Assembly: GCA_016720395.1 (NCBI GenBank)
Contig: JADKKR010000013.1
Span: 1-64,000, forward strand
Direction of reading: 5' to 3'
DNA length: 64,000 nt
From: Geobacteraceae bacterium
GTDB taxonomy: Bacteria > Desulfobacterota > Desulfuromonadia > Geobacterales > Pseudopelobacteraceae
Positions 8,971 through 19,662 of this stretch are shown here, piece after piece (within the stretch, counting starts at the first letter, position 1; each line of letters starts with the position of its first letter). A program made the translations under genes and the position numbers. Under the pieces are notes generated by a model. It was given only the letters and a program-made list of their open reading frames with translations. It searched no databases and was not told the DNA's origin.

Positions 8971-9006
8971 TCCGCCGGAAGGAGAACACACTCTCCTTCC
9001 GGCGGA
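8971..9006 (-). terminator. Strong hairpin terminator downstream of FN3 lipoprotein 3
   Basis: A perfect 15-bp inverted repeat (TCCGCCGGAAGGAGA at 8971-8985, its complement at 8992-9006) with a 6-nt loop starts 12 bases past the FN3 paralog 3 stop. Confidence 0.65.
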
Positions 9007-9017
9007 CGTTGTTCGGC

Positions 9018-10877
9018 CTATTTTAGAGTAACGTCGAGATGGACCTGGGTTGCGGAATCAAGTACACCGTTGGTGGCCGTGGTAATGAAGGTGTTGTTGG
9101 CGATCGGCGCGGCTGGTGCGGTCGCCGGAAGGCCGGTACCACCGAACGCCGAGAAAGCATCAAGTATGAAGGTGAGCCGGTACTTGCCGGCGGTAGCACC
9201 CAATGCCTGAGGATCCCAGACAAAGCCGTAGGTGAAGTTGCCGGATACGGGGATCTCTCCCGCAAGTTTGTTGAGCCCGTCAGCGATTGCAGGATCAAAA
9301 AGGGCCTGATCGGTCAGTACGCTTACCGGCACGTCGGCTGCATCCAGCTTTTCGATTTTCAAACGGGCATTGGTCGCCATGACGAAGGCGGTGATGGCAT
9401 CGTAGGTTACGCCGTTGGTTCCCTGCATCTCGCTTGTCTGGGCGCCATACAGGGCTTTCATGGTGTAGGCCTTCATGGGGGTGGTCAGCGCCTTGGTCAG
9501 GACCATCTCGACCCTGATCTTGGACGTCGAGCTGAGGCTTGCTGATCCGCCTGCCAGGTTGTCGCCCCACTTGGCGGTTACATTCTGCGGTTCTGCCTTG
9601 CCCTTGGCCCATTCGCCCTGCCAGGTGTTGCCTGTCTTCTGCTCAAAATACAGTGGGTCTGCAACGTAGGGAACGAACAGATACGGCAGGGTCAGCTGGG
9701 TGACCGGGAACGCGGCCACTTCGGTGGCGAGGGGGCGCAGGCCGGTGTTGTAATCAATTCCTGCGAACGGGAGCATGTCACCGGTCCAGGTCCCGGTGAT
9801 TGGCAGGTTGGATATGCCGATATCGTCAGCAAAGATCAGGGCCGCCGAGAAGTTGTTGCCATAGGCAGCCGTGTCTCCGCCGCTTGATGAACCGACAACC
9901 TTGAGGGAGACCTCATTGGAAGCGTTCTCACCACCTAAATTCTTGGCACTTACCGCCCAATAGTAGGTTGTGTTGCCCAGCAGCCCGGAGTTGTCTATGT
10001 ACTGGTAGGTCCCGACAGGAACAGAAGCCACAAAGTTGGCCGGGGCGAAAGCTGAGCCTGCAGTGGTCGAGCGATAGATTTCAAATGTGTCGGGAACACC
10101 GCTCGACGGAGCTGCCCAGGTGAGTGTCGCCGAGAGAGTGACTTCCGGTGTCCTGATGACACTTACGCCTTGAGGTGCAGCCGGGGCGATTACTGCACTT
10201 GTACTTGCTTCTGAAGATGCTTTGCTCTCACCGCCCGGTCCTTTTGATGTGACAGCGTAGTAGTATTGTGTCCCATCAGCAAGCACTGCCGAATCTTGAT
10301 AAGGCGCAAGTGCATTTGCCACGAATGGAGTTGTCAGTGGTACCGGAGTTGTGGTCGCCTTGTAGATATTGTAGGTGATTGGATAACTGGCTGAACTTGA
10401 AACCGGAATCCAGCTTACATCTATGAAGGGGACCCCGGCGCTGCTCCCCGCTTTTGCCGAGACCCCTGCAGGAGCCACGGGAGGCAAGATGCATTCACAT
10501 GGTGATGAGCATGTACCCTCACCGTTGGCAAAGTTTGCTGATACCTTGAAGTAGTAATTGTAAAGATAATCAAGGCCGGTACATGTGTACGTTATGCCGG
10601 TGACAGTCGCCACTTTGTTTGCTGCTGATGGTGTAAAAGTCGGCGTGGTTGCATAATAGATGTTATACGATGTGGCCCCGGTCACCGCACTCCAGGAAAC
10701 AGTTGTAGTGCCCGAGTCTATGACGGTTGATGTAACTGTTGTGGGTGCGTTGTTGGCCGCTGAATCTGAATCGCTGCATCCGGCCAGTGCACATGCCATT
10801 ATGGCAGATGTCACAACGATGGTGACAAGTGATACGAATTTCTGCCAGCTTGATTGTTTAGTTCTGTTCGTTCTCAT
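9018..10877 (-). CDS. Fibronectin type III domain lipoprotein (paralog 3)
   Basis: This 619-residue lipoprotein has the leader RTNRTKQSSWQKFVSLV...ACALAGCSDSD. Three FN3 repeats lie at about residues 40-335 (SYNIYYATTPTF, YYYAVTSKGPGGES, TTYYWAVSAKNLGGEN). The shared C-terminal domain begins AYGNNFSAALIFADDIG. AGGAGGAACACGCC precedes the start. It lies downstream of a small Cys-rich gene, and the promoter-like element at 11244-11260 may drive both. Its leader is nearly the same as in paralog 2, which points to recent duplication. Confidence 0.85.
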   Translation of the reverse strand: MRTNRTKQSSWQKFVSLVTIVVTSAIMACALAGCSDSDSAANNAPTTVTSTVIDSGTTTVSWSAVTGATSYNIYYATTPTFTPSAANKVATVTGITYTCTGLDYLYNYYFKVSANFANGEGTCSSPCECILPPVAPAGVSAKAGSSAGVPFIDVSWIPVSSSASYPITYNIYKATTTPVPLTTPFVANALAPYQDSAVLADGTQYYYAVTSKGPGGESKASSEASTSAVIAPAAPQGVSVIRTPEVTLSATLTWAAPSSGVPDTFEIYRSTTAGSAFAPANFVASVPVGTYQYIDNSGLLGNTTYYWAVSAKNLGGENASNEVSLKVVGSSSGGDTAAYGNNFSAALIFADDIGISNLPITGTWTGDMLPFAGIDYNTGLRPLATEVAAFPVTQLTLPYLFVPYVADPLYFEQKTGNTWQGEWAKGKAEPQNVTAKWGDNLAGGSASLSSTSKIRVEMVLTKALTTPMKAYTMKALYGAQTSEMQGTNGVTYDAITAFVMATNARLKIEKLDAADVPVSVLTDQALFDPAIADGLNKLAGEIPVSGNFTYGFVWDPQALGATAGKYRLTFILDAFSAFGGTGLPATAPAAPIANNTFITTATNGVLDSATQVHLDVTLK

Positions 10878-10928
10878 GGCGTGTTCCTCCTTTGTTAAAG
10901 TTTGACTGTGTGGCAGATGCTGTGCGCT

Positions 10929-11180
10929 TCAGGTTGCATCTGTCGTCGGACTCGCTCGTGATGAAGGTGATACCGGGTCAGAAGACCCATCCTGAAGGGA
11001 ATGTCGTGATTTATAGACCTGACACTGCATGTACTGACTGCCGCAGAATTGTATTATGTACAGCAGGGAGTTAATATCGGGACGATTGTAAAGACGGAAT
11101 GATTTGCACTCCGTGATGATTGGACATACCAGGTTGTCTCTCATCGTTTTTTCGCTGATGTCATGAAGTTTAGCGACCAT
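10929..11180 (-). CDS. Small Cys-rich protein of unknown function
   Basis: GGGAGGACAAA precedes the ATG at 11180, so the 83-residue frame looks translated. The core has an ordered Cys pattern: NLVCPIITECKSFRLYNR, then FCGSQYMQCQVYKSRHS. This is similar in style to short proteins of delta-proteobacteria with a C-x6-C ... C-x7-C arrangement. No signal peptide is present, so it may bind a metal or Fe-S centre in the cytoplasm (inference). It sits between the NtrC-type regulator and FN3 paralog 3. Confidence 0.6.
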   Translation of the reverse strand: MVAKLHDISEKTMRDNLVCPIITECKSFRLYNRPDINSLLYIIQFCGSQYMQCQVYKSRHSLQDGSSDPVSPSSRASPTTDAT

Positions 11181-11243
11181 TTTGTCCTCCCGTTTTCCGG
11201 ACAAATTTTGCTGAAAAACCGGATATAACTCTGATAATTAAAT

Positions 11244-11260
11244 TACATTAACTGTGCCAA
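11244..11260 (-). promoter_or_regulatory. Possible sigma-54-like promoter of small Cys protein and FN3 lipoprotein 3
   Basis: The minus strand reads TTGGCACAGTTAATGTA: the -24 TGGCAC is perfect, while the -12 is ATGT. It is repeated at 5610-5626. It lies about 65 bases before the small Cys-rich gene. The adjacent gene at 11434-12867 encodes a sigma-54 activator. Confidence 0.4.
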
Positions 11261-11332
11261 GGTGGCCGTTACGGTAATAACGTAGTTAAAACAATAAATT
11301 GCTTGTATTTTTTTTACTGCGGAGACGTGAGC

Positions 11333-11433
11333 GGCTATTGAATTAGTTGTCTGCTGATTTTAGTGATTTCCAGAGGGTCCATATTTGGGGCGGGTTTGTT
11401 CGGTGTGAATTGTTTGGCGGGGTGTGCATATTT

Positions 11434-11436
<3 letters not shown>
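11333..11436. repeat. Upstream block B, duplicate of 5701-5803
   Basis: It aligns without gaps to block A. It runs up to the stop codon of the NtrC-type regulator and sits about 73 bases upstream of the TTGGCACAG element. It may hold activator sites; this is inference. Confidence 0.6.
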
Positions 11437-12863
<1,427 letters not shown>

Positions 12864-12867
<4 letters not shown>

Positions 12868-15158
12868 CGTTTTTCCTCCATGAGTGAACTGTCGAGCGGG
12901 GTCAGTATGATGACGGCTGTGGTTCCGATGCCTGCGGCAGATTTGATCTCCAACCGGCCGCCATGCTCCTTGATGATGTTGCTGGAGATCGCCAGGCCGA
13001 GGCCGGTGCCGCCTGACTCCAGCTTGGTTGAAAAAAACGGGTCGAAGACGTACGGCAGGTGTTCCGGCTGGATGCCGCACCCTTCATCGCTGACGGTGAC
13101 GATGACAGATTGCTGTGAGGCGTCGTAGCCGGTTGTCAGCCGGACCGCCCGGTCGATGGAACTCAGTGACTGGATTGCATTCACAATCAGGTTGACGAGC
13201 ACCTGTTCCAGCTGCTGCTGGTTGCCTTTGATCGTCAGGGGTACGGGACTCAGGCTGAGGGTGAAGTTCCTGGTATGTTTCTTGATCTGATGCTGCAGGA
13301 TGGAGGCCGATATGGATGCTATCCGGTTGACATCCACCTCCTGGGTCAGTTCCGATTTTGATTTGATGGTGAAATCTCTGAGATTGTTGATGATTATTTC
13401 GATGCGCCGTGACCCGTCGGTGATCATATTGAAATATTTGGGAATGGATTGCCGAACCTCGCTGTAGAAATCTCCGGCCAGGATGTAATCACCTTCTTCA
13501 TCGAAACGTCTGTCCAGGATCGGCACGACATCCTGCCAGGTGTTGTTGAGCAATTGTGCGCTGAGCAGGATGTTGTTGTTGGGATTGTTGATCTCATGGG
13601 CGATCCCGGACACGAGAAAACCCAGCGAGGTCATCTTGTTGGTCTGGATCAGCTTGGTCTGGATCTCCTGAGCTTCTTTCTCGAGCCGGATTTTATCGGT
13701 GATGTCACGCAGTGAGCAGTATACGGTTTGACTCCCTTCGAGCTGCAGCAGTTTTCCCCAGATTGAGATAATCAGGACCCTGCCGGTAAAGGTTGTCACT
13801 TCACCACGCATCAGCATGAACTCGCCATGACTGCCGATGTCATGCAGTTTCAGCGGTGCGTTTGATTCATCCCTTACCTGCAGGTCAGCCCAGGACCGTC
13901 CGGGCAGCGAATCATACCGGCATTCAAACATGTCGCGGGCAGTCGGGTTGGCATCCAGGATTGTGCCGGTCTGCCAGTCGATGAGGATGATGGCATCCTT
14001 GGTATGTTCAAAAACCTGCCGGAAGCGTAGTTCGCTCTGGCGCAGGGACGACTCGACGGACTGCAGTTCGAAAAAGCTCTGACTCTGTTCTGCCAGCAGC
14101 AGCTGCAGCTTGATGGTCTGCTCGTAAACCTGCTGTTCCAGCTTTTCCTGATAGCTCTGCTGCAGTGCTTCCAGCGCTTTGCGGTCACTGATGTCCCGGT
14201 CGATTCCACGGTAGCCGCTGAAGGTCCCGTCACTGTCGAAGAAGGGTGCCCCGCTGGTTTCCATCACTACAAGCCGTCCGTCCTTATGGATCAGGCTGTT
14301 CTCGAGAAGGCAGAATGGTTGTCGGCTGGCGGCTGTTTGTATGAAAAACGAGCTTACCCGCCCACGTTCATCTTCAGGCATCAGCATGAACGGCGTCATG
14401 CCGATGATCTCTTCAGGGTCGTAGCCCAGCAGATGCCTGCACTGAGGCCCGGCATAGGTATAGCGGCCGGCTGAATCAACTTCCCAGATCCAGTCAACCG
14501 AGCTCTCTACCAGGCTTTGAAAGCGCATCTGGCTGTGGACCAGGGCTTCTTCGATGGTCTTGCGGGTGTCAATCGGTACGATGAGTTCCAATGCCGACTC
14601 GATTGCCCCGTCCTGTCCCTTGAGAGGTGTTACGATAACCTGAAACCAGCCTGAGCAGCCCTGGGCGTCGATCAACCTGTGTTCGCTGGTACACTGCTCC
14701 CGGCCTGCTTCGAATACCTCCCTGACCCCGCAATCGTAGCAGGGGCCGCTGTTAGAATGTTTGAAAGAGTTATAACAATACGCGCCCGGTGAACTCCTGA
14801 AGGATTGTGACATGACCCGGTTGGTCCAGACGACCTGATAGTTCCGGTCTATAACGGCCAGCCCGGCGCCGATAGCCCCGGTGAGCTGCTCCAGGCGGTC
14901 GCGCTCGTTTCTGAGCTCTGTTTCAGCGGCCCGGCGCAGGGATATTTCGGCAATCATGGGACGGATCAGAAGGAGATAGATCATGGCCGAAATCAGCGCG
15001 GTCAGCAGCAGTACCTCGAGAATCTCCTCCCAGGGGTCGCGGATTCCGTTGATGGCCAAAATGGCGACCGCTTCCGAAATCAGGATTGCCGAGGAAACAA
15101 TCATGAAAATCTGTATCGGTTTGTGCTGACTGTTGCTTGTCGCAGGTGAAGGGTTCAC
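12864..15158 (-). CDS. Membrane PAS-domain sensor histidine kinase
   Basis: This 764-residue kinase uses a GTG start at 15158 preceded by GAGGAA. Two membrane helices lie in the first 70 residues. Three PAS regions follow (about 85-205, 210-335 and 370-490). The first contains a Cys-rich stretch (YCYNSFKHSNSGPCYDCG) that could hold a redox or metal site. A coiled coil leads to a HisKA box (GFLVSGIAHEINNPNN, His near 510) and an ATPase domain with VNLIVNAIQSL, DEGCGI and GTGLGLAIS. It is cotranscribed with the NtrC-type regulator (4-nt overlap). The signal is unknown. Confidence 0.92.
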
Positions 15159-15610
15159 TGAAGATATTCCTCTTTCCTGTTGCAGTAAGAGCAGCTTTTC
15201 GATCCTCTGCGCCAGACGCCCGGCGGCAAATATTAGTTTATTTTATCATAGAATTATAAAATTGCATTAATTTACAAAATTATATTATCCGGATGCATGC
15301 GCAGGTGTTCAGCAGGAAATGTTGCTGCGTTACCAGGTGAAAGGATGATTTGCCTTTTGTGGAGAATGCCGGAATGGTCCTGATCTACCGGAAGGCGGCT
15401 GGAGCAGCCGGGATGTTAAATCCGGTGGTGCCGGAGTGTTGGCGTGGCCCGGAGATGGCAGGTTGTGGTCGGGGATGTTGCAGGAGAAAGAGGGTGAGAG
15501 TGAGAGAAGAGGCAGCCTTCTGTTACGATACACTATGTATCCGGACAGATTCCGGAGCAGTGACCCCGCTGTCAGCGCCCCTGGGCAGCACAAGAGGGGC
15601 AAAATCTGTC

Positions 15611-15639
15611 TTGACAGCAGCTTGTTATTTGAGTATATG
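15611..15639 (+). promoter_or_regulatory. Sigma-70-type promoter
   Basis: TTGACA at 15611-15616 and TATATG at 15634-15639 are separated by 17 bases in an AT-rich stretch. It faces the 42-codon ORF at 15755, leaving a leader of about 110 bases. Elsewhere 15159-15610 shows no gene I can support. Confidence 0.55.
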
Positions 15640-15754
15640 AATATCTATATTATATGTTGCATTCGGATTAATGTGTTGCCGGCCGGATGACACAGATGCT
15701 GCCGCTTGAAGCCACAGGTAACAACGAAACCAAAGACAAAGGAGCATAGGAAAA

Positions 15755-15883
15755 ATGAACAGCATTTATATTTTGATAGGCACCCTCTTTACCGCGGCTT
15801 TCGTTGCACAGATGATGGCATATGCAACATTCTCGATGAAAAAAAAAGTTGCAGTCAAAACCTCACACAATAACCGGTACTGA
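15755..15883 (+). CDS. 42-residue single-pass membrane peptide
   Basis: An ATG with upstream AAAGGAGCATAGG opens a 42-codon frame. It reads MNSIYILIGTLFTAAFVAQ, a hydrophobic helix, then MMAYATFSMKKK and a basic tail. The layout (short lumenal N-terminus, one membrane helix, Lys-rich cytoplasmic end) is that of small membrane proteins. It is the only plus-strand gene in the left 24 kb and has a good promoter at 15611-15639. The function is unknown. Confidence 0.5.
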   Translation: MNSIYILIGTLFTAAFVAQMMAYATFSMKKKVAVKTSHNNRY

Positions 15884-16030
15884 TCAAACACCGAATAATC
15901 TTTTAATTACAGCCGGCCGTCATTCCAGGGAATACGGGTCCTGTGACGTGCAGGGATTCGGCCTGATGCCTGTGCGCAGTCATCAACGCCGGCGAAGCAG
16001 AAAAACGCTCAGCAGACGGAGGCAGGCCTG

Positions 16031-17020
16031 TCATATCGGCTCGCCAACCAGAATAATCTTGAGCAGTTCAATAGGGACAACTCCCAGTCGTGTTGCTGCA
16101 TCTTTCAGTGATTCGTCATCCTTTACCGCCATCTGCCCGGCTGTAAGCTTCTGTTTAATCCTGGCGCAGTCCAGGTTCAATTCCTGGCAGACGGCGGCCA
16201 GCGTCTTTCTGCCAATCCCCTTTCCTTCAAACTTTTCCACCACCATGTCGCCGGTGTATCGCAGCGGTTCAGTGGCAGCAACCGCTGGCGATGCGTTTTT
16301 CTTGACTTCCTTCCGGGCAGATTGAGCACCGGTTACAGCTGAAGGCAGCACTGAATGCGGGATGGCAGCCGGTGCGGTTGTCATCGCGCCAACGGTTTCA
16401 GGTCGCTCGAGTTTTTTTATGACCTGGTAGACGTTGGCCGGCGTCAGGCTGTTGTTGCGTGCGATCTGCTCCACGGTGGCATTTTCATCCGCAACACTAA
16501 TCCCTGCCTGACGAAGTTCACGAAGCGCCTCCCCCGTATCGATGTACATCTTTTTGCAGAACCCCTTCAGCGAAAGCAGTTCAGCGTGACCGAAAGGCGG
16601 ATCATCCGCCGGAGTCTTGACCCAGCTCTCCTTGATCCAGTTATTGAAGTTGAGGATGTAATTGAGCGGCGGGGTTTTTGTGACGGCTCCTGCGGTAAAA
16701 AAGACCGTTACCAGGGTGGCGATGACCAGGTCACGCCAACTGGCCGTCATGCGGCCGGGGATGCCCCGCAGATACTGCATCAGTGGTGTCCAGTTGTAGC
16801 AGGTGTGCCAGATACCGGCGATCAGAAACAGCACGCTGGTAGTGATATGGATGTTGCCCCACTGGGTCTTGGAGAGACCTAGAAAGGTCCAGTTGGTCCA
16901 GAAGGCGACACGCCCCTGTGGAACGATGAATGCGGCAATGCCGGAAAGAGACATGGCCACGAAACTCAAGGCCGTGACCAGCGATATCAGTATACGGTTG
17001 ATGACCGGGCGGTCTTCCAT
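16031..17020 (-). CDS. DUF4405 membrane protein with helical C-terminal repeats
   Basis: This 329-residue protein has an N-terminal DUF4405-type membrane domain. Helices lie at about 8-32, 56-73 and 97-115; conserved His58 and His72 in GNIHITTSVLFLIAGIWH could ligate a b-type haem. A soluble C-terminal part has two related helical modules (TVEQIARNNSLTPANVYQVIKKL and SLKDAATRLGVVPIELLKIILVG) joined by an Ala/Lys-rich linker. It is the last gene of the five-gene run from 21083, 38 bases after the response regulator, so a membrane redox role in that response is plausible. Confidence 0.75.
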   Translation of the reverse strand: MEDRPVINRILISLVTALSFVAMSLSGIAAFIVPQGRVAFWTNWTFLGLSKTQWGNIHITTSVLFLIAGIWHTCYNWTPLMQYLRGIPGRMTASWRDLVIATLVTVFFTAGAVTKTPPLNYILNFNNWIKESWVKTPADDPPFGHAELLSLKGFCKKMYIDTGEALRELRQAGISVADENATVEQIARNNSLTPANVYQVIKKLERPETVGAMTTAPAAIPHSVLPSAVTGAQSARKEVKKNASPAVAATEPLRYTGDMVVEKFEGKGIGRKTLAAVCQELNLDCARIKQKLTAGQMAVKDDESLKDAATRLGVVPIELLKIILVGEPI

Positions 17021-17058
17021 GAAATGTTTCCTTTGCTTTCGTGCGAAATGCGTATCTG

Positions 17059-18414
17059 CTACGGTTCTTCCTTGACCAGCAGGTCAAGTTCTTTCAGGCG
17101 ATATTGCAGCGTCCGGAGTGATATGCCGAGAGCCCCGGCCGTCTGACGACGGTTTCCCCGATACTGCTGAAGCGCCTTGCAGATGGTCTCTTTTTCACGT
17201 TGTTTGAGGATACCTTCCCGCGGCGTCTCCTCCGGCAGGTGGCTGAGCAGTTCCGTGGGCAGTTCAGCGGATGTTATCTCTCCTTTTGCGAGGATGACTG
17301 CCCGTTCGATAATGTTCTGCAGTTCGCGGACGTTGCCGGGCCAGGCATACTGTTTGAGAATCTCCAGGGTTTCGGCGGTAATGCCGACCGGGCGGCGGGC
17401 ACCCGCGGCTGCTGAAAACCGTGCACAGAAATGCCGGGCCAGGACCGGAATGGCATCAACCCGCTCACGGAGCGGGGGCAGCGTGATCGGGAAGACATTC
17501 AGACGGTAAAACAGGTCTTCACGAAAACGCTTCCCGGCAACCTCTCTGGCAAGGTCGCGATTGGAGGCTGCGATCACCCGTACATCGGCCTTGATATGCA
17601 GCGTTCCACCCAGGCGCTCGAATACCCTTTCCTGAAGTACGCGCAGCAGTTTGGCCTGCAGGAGGTGCGGCATTTCGCCGATCTCATCCAGAAAGATGGT
17701 GCCCCCCTGGGCCAGTTCGAACTTGCCCCGGCGAGCCTGGGCCGCGCCGGTAAAGGCGCCCCGTTCGTGACCGAACAGTTCGCTTTCAAGGAGGCTCTCC
17801 GGGATGGCGGCACAGTTGAGCGGGACGAACGGTCCCGCTTTTCGCGGGCTTGCCAGATGTATCATCCGGGCGATCAGTTCCTTGCCGGTGCCGCTCTCGC
17901 CATGCAGCAGCACGGTGGCCGGGGTGGGCGCCACATTCTGCACCAGCGTTTTGATCCTCTCCATGGCCCGTCCGGCAAAGATCAGTTCCTCGGGCGGCAG
18001 CCCGGCCTGTTCTGTCTCTTGAAGTGAAACCGTCATGCGTTCAAGCTCAACCTGCTCCAGGGCACGGCCTACGGTTTCAAGCAGGCTGTCCGGGTCCTTG
18101 AGCGGCTTGGAGAGAAAGTCAAAGGCGCCCTCCTTGATGGCCGCGACCGCTTCGTCTAACCGTCCAAAGGCGGTTATGAAGATAAAGAGCGGCGCGGAGG
18201 GTTCGCCACGCGTTAATCGAAACAGTTCCAGGCCGCTCCTGACGGGCATTTTCAGATCGCACAGCACCAAATCGAAGCGTTCGCGCTGGATCCGGCGCAG
18301 CCCCTCGCCGCCGTCGCAGGCCGTTGCTATGGTGTAGCCGGCGTTGTCAAGAATCGTGGTCACCAGTTCGCGAAAGACGCTGTCATCCTCTACAATCAGT
18401 ATGGTTGCCGACAT
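17059..18414 (-). CDS. NtrC/ZraR-like sigma-54-dependent response regulator
   Basis: The start at 18414 follows GAGGGAGCT. The 452-residue product has a receiver domain with acceptor Asp53 (LVLCDLKMP). An AAA+ domain follows with Walker A GESGTGKE, GAFTGA and the FLDEIGEM Walker B. The Fis-like HTH is RRQTAGALGISLRTLQYRLK. It is paired with the histidine kinase 19 bases upstream. The organisation matches ZraSR/HydHG-type systems, which sense metal or envelope stress in enterics; the signal here is not shown. Confidence 0.93.
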   Translation of the reverse strand: MSATILIVEDDSVFRELVTTILDNAGYTIATACDGGEGLRRIQRERFDLVLCDLKMPVRSGLELFRLTRGEPSAPLFIFITAFGRLDEAVAAIKEGAFDFLSKPLKDPDSLLETVGRALEQVELERMTVSLQETEQAGLPPEELIFAGRAMERIKTLVQNVAPTPATVLLHGESGTGKELIARMIHLASPRKAGPFVPLNCAAIPESLLESELFGHERGAFTGAAQARRGKFELAQGGTIFLDEIGEMPHLLQAKLLRVLQERVFERLGGTLHIKADVRVIAASNRDLAREVAGKRFREDLFYRLNVFPITLPPLRERVDAIPVLARHFCARFSAAAGARRPVGITAETLEILKQYAWPGNVRELQNIIERAVILAKGEITSAELPTELLSHLPEETPREGILKQREKETICKALQQYRGNRRQTAGALGISLRTLQYRLKELDLLVKEEP

Positions 18415-18433
18415 AGCTCCCTCTCGTGCATCG

Positions 18434-19660
18434 TTATCCCGCCAACGGAAATGCTGCGGTAAATGACGTGCCGCCGCCGACCCTGTTTTCAACGGTCAGG
18501 CTGCCGCCGTGTTCTTCAGAAATCTTGCGACACAGCGCCAGACCCAGTCCGGTGCCGCTGGCCTTGCTTGTCCAGAAGGGCTCGAAGATGTGCCCCAGGT
18601 GCTCGGGGGGTATCCCTGCCCCGGAGTCGCTCACGGTAATCAGAGCGTGCTGTGCTCCGGACCGCAGCTTGAGGCTGAGTACCCCACCGTCAGGCATGGC
18701 CTGGATTCCGTTTTTCATGAGGTTCAGGACCAGTTGCATGATGCGGTAGCTGTCGGCCGGGATACGGATGTCGTGGTCCGATTCCAGGACTATGGCAACC
18801 TGCTGCGCATCAGCTTCGCCCTTAAGCAGTGTGACACAGTCACCGAGCAGTGCGGAGAGGTCTGTCGCTTCCCGCTGTCCCTGCTCTTCACGGACAAAGG
18901 CCAGCAGGTCATTCACCAGTGATTCCATTCGAAGTGACTGGGATACGACCTTGGCGGCATAGTGTTTTGCCTGTGTTATATCGCTAGTTGTTTCAATAAG
19001 TTGTGCGAAACCCTTGATTCCGGCTAACGGGTTGCGGATCTCGTGGGCCATGACAGCTCCCATTTCACCGAGTCGCGCCAACTCTTCGCGCCGCTGCAGT
19101 TCATGATGGTGCTGCTCTTCGCGCCGCATCATGAAGAGGACGAAACCGGTAAGTCCCCACAGGACAAGAGTCAATGCCGCAACCACCGAAACCCCTGTCC
19201 CGGCCCGGCGGATAACCTGGTCGGCGCGGTAGGTGTGCAAGGCCAGCAGCAGAAGGTATTCAGAGTGGGCCGGGTGGATCCTGGTACGCAGGAGATACAC
19301 CTCTTCACCGGTGCCGAGCAGTTCACGCTGCTCGGAGATTCCGTTTGAAGATGTCTTATGTGAACCTGAGTTGCCGGTAACAGTGCCGATGAGTCCGGGG
19401 TTGGTATGAAACCTGATGATTCCCTGGTGATCACTGAGGGAGAAATAGGCAATATCCGGTGTGCTGTAACGGGCAAGTGCCCGGAATGATGGTTCGACGG
19501 CAGCCAGCTGCTCGATGGCGGCGGAGATTGAGAGTCCGGCCCCGCGCAGGTTCTCGGTTGCCAACTGGGGCGCGGCACGAAACGCCGACCAGGCAAACCA
19601 GGCCACAAGCAGGGTGAAGCAGAGTGCCGTACCTACAATGAGCCCGGTGGATTTAAGCAT
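18434..19660 (-). CDS. ZraS-like sensor histidine kinase
   Basis: This 408-residue kinase has membrane helices at about 5-27 and 154-177 flanking a periplasmic sensor domain of about 125 residues. The sensor has no Cys and only a few His. A HisKA box follows (GEMGAVMAHEIRNPLAGI, His206), with QLVLNLMKNGIQ, SDSGAGIPPEHL and GTGLGLALCRKI ATPase motifs. It starts 2 bases after the stop of the outer-membrane protein gene and precedes its response regulator by 19 bases, so it is part of one operon. Confidence 0.92.
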   Translation of the reverse strand: MLKSTGLIVGTALCFTLLVAWFAWSAFRAAPQLATENLRGAGLSISAAIEQLAAVEPSFRALARYSTPDIAYFSLSDHQGIIRFHTNPGLIGTVTGNSGSHKTSSNGISEQRELLGTGEEVYLLRTRIHPAHSEYLLLLALHTYRADQVIRRAGTGVSVVAALTLVLWGLTGFVLFMMRREEQHHHELQRREELARLGEMGAVMAHEIRNPLAGIKGFAQLIETTSDITQAKHYAAKVVSQSLRMESLVNDLLAFVREEQGQREATDLSALLGDCVTLLKGEADAQQVAIVLESDHDIRIPADSYRIMQLVLNLMKNGIQAMPDGGVLSLKLRSGAQHALITVSDSGAGIPPEHLGHIFEPFWTSKASGTGLGLALCRKISEEHGGSLTVENRVGGGTSFTAAFPLAG

Positions 19661-19662
19661 AT

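Noticed and set aside
15577..15602. GCCCCT/AGGGGC inverted repeat as a terminator
   Set aside because: The stem is only 6 bp with a 12-nt loop and no T run, and no gene ends nearby on either strand.
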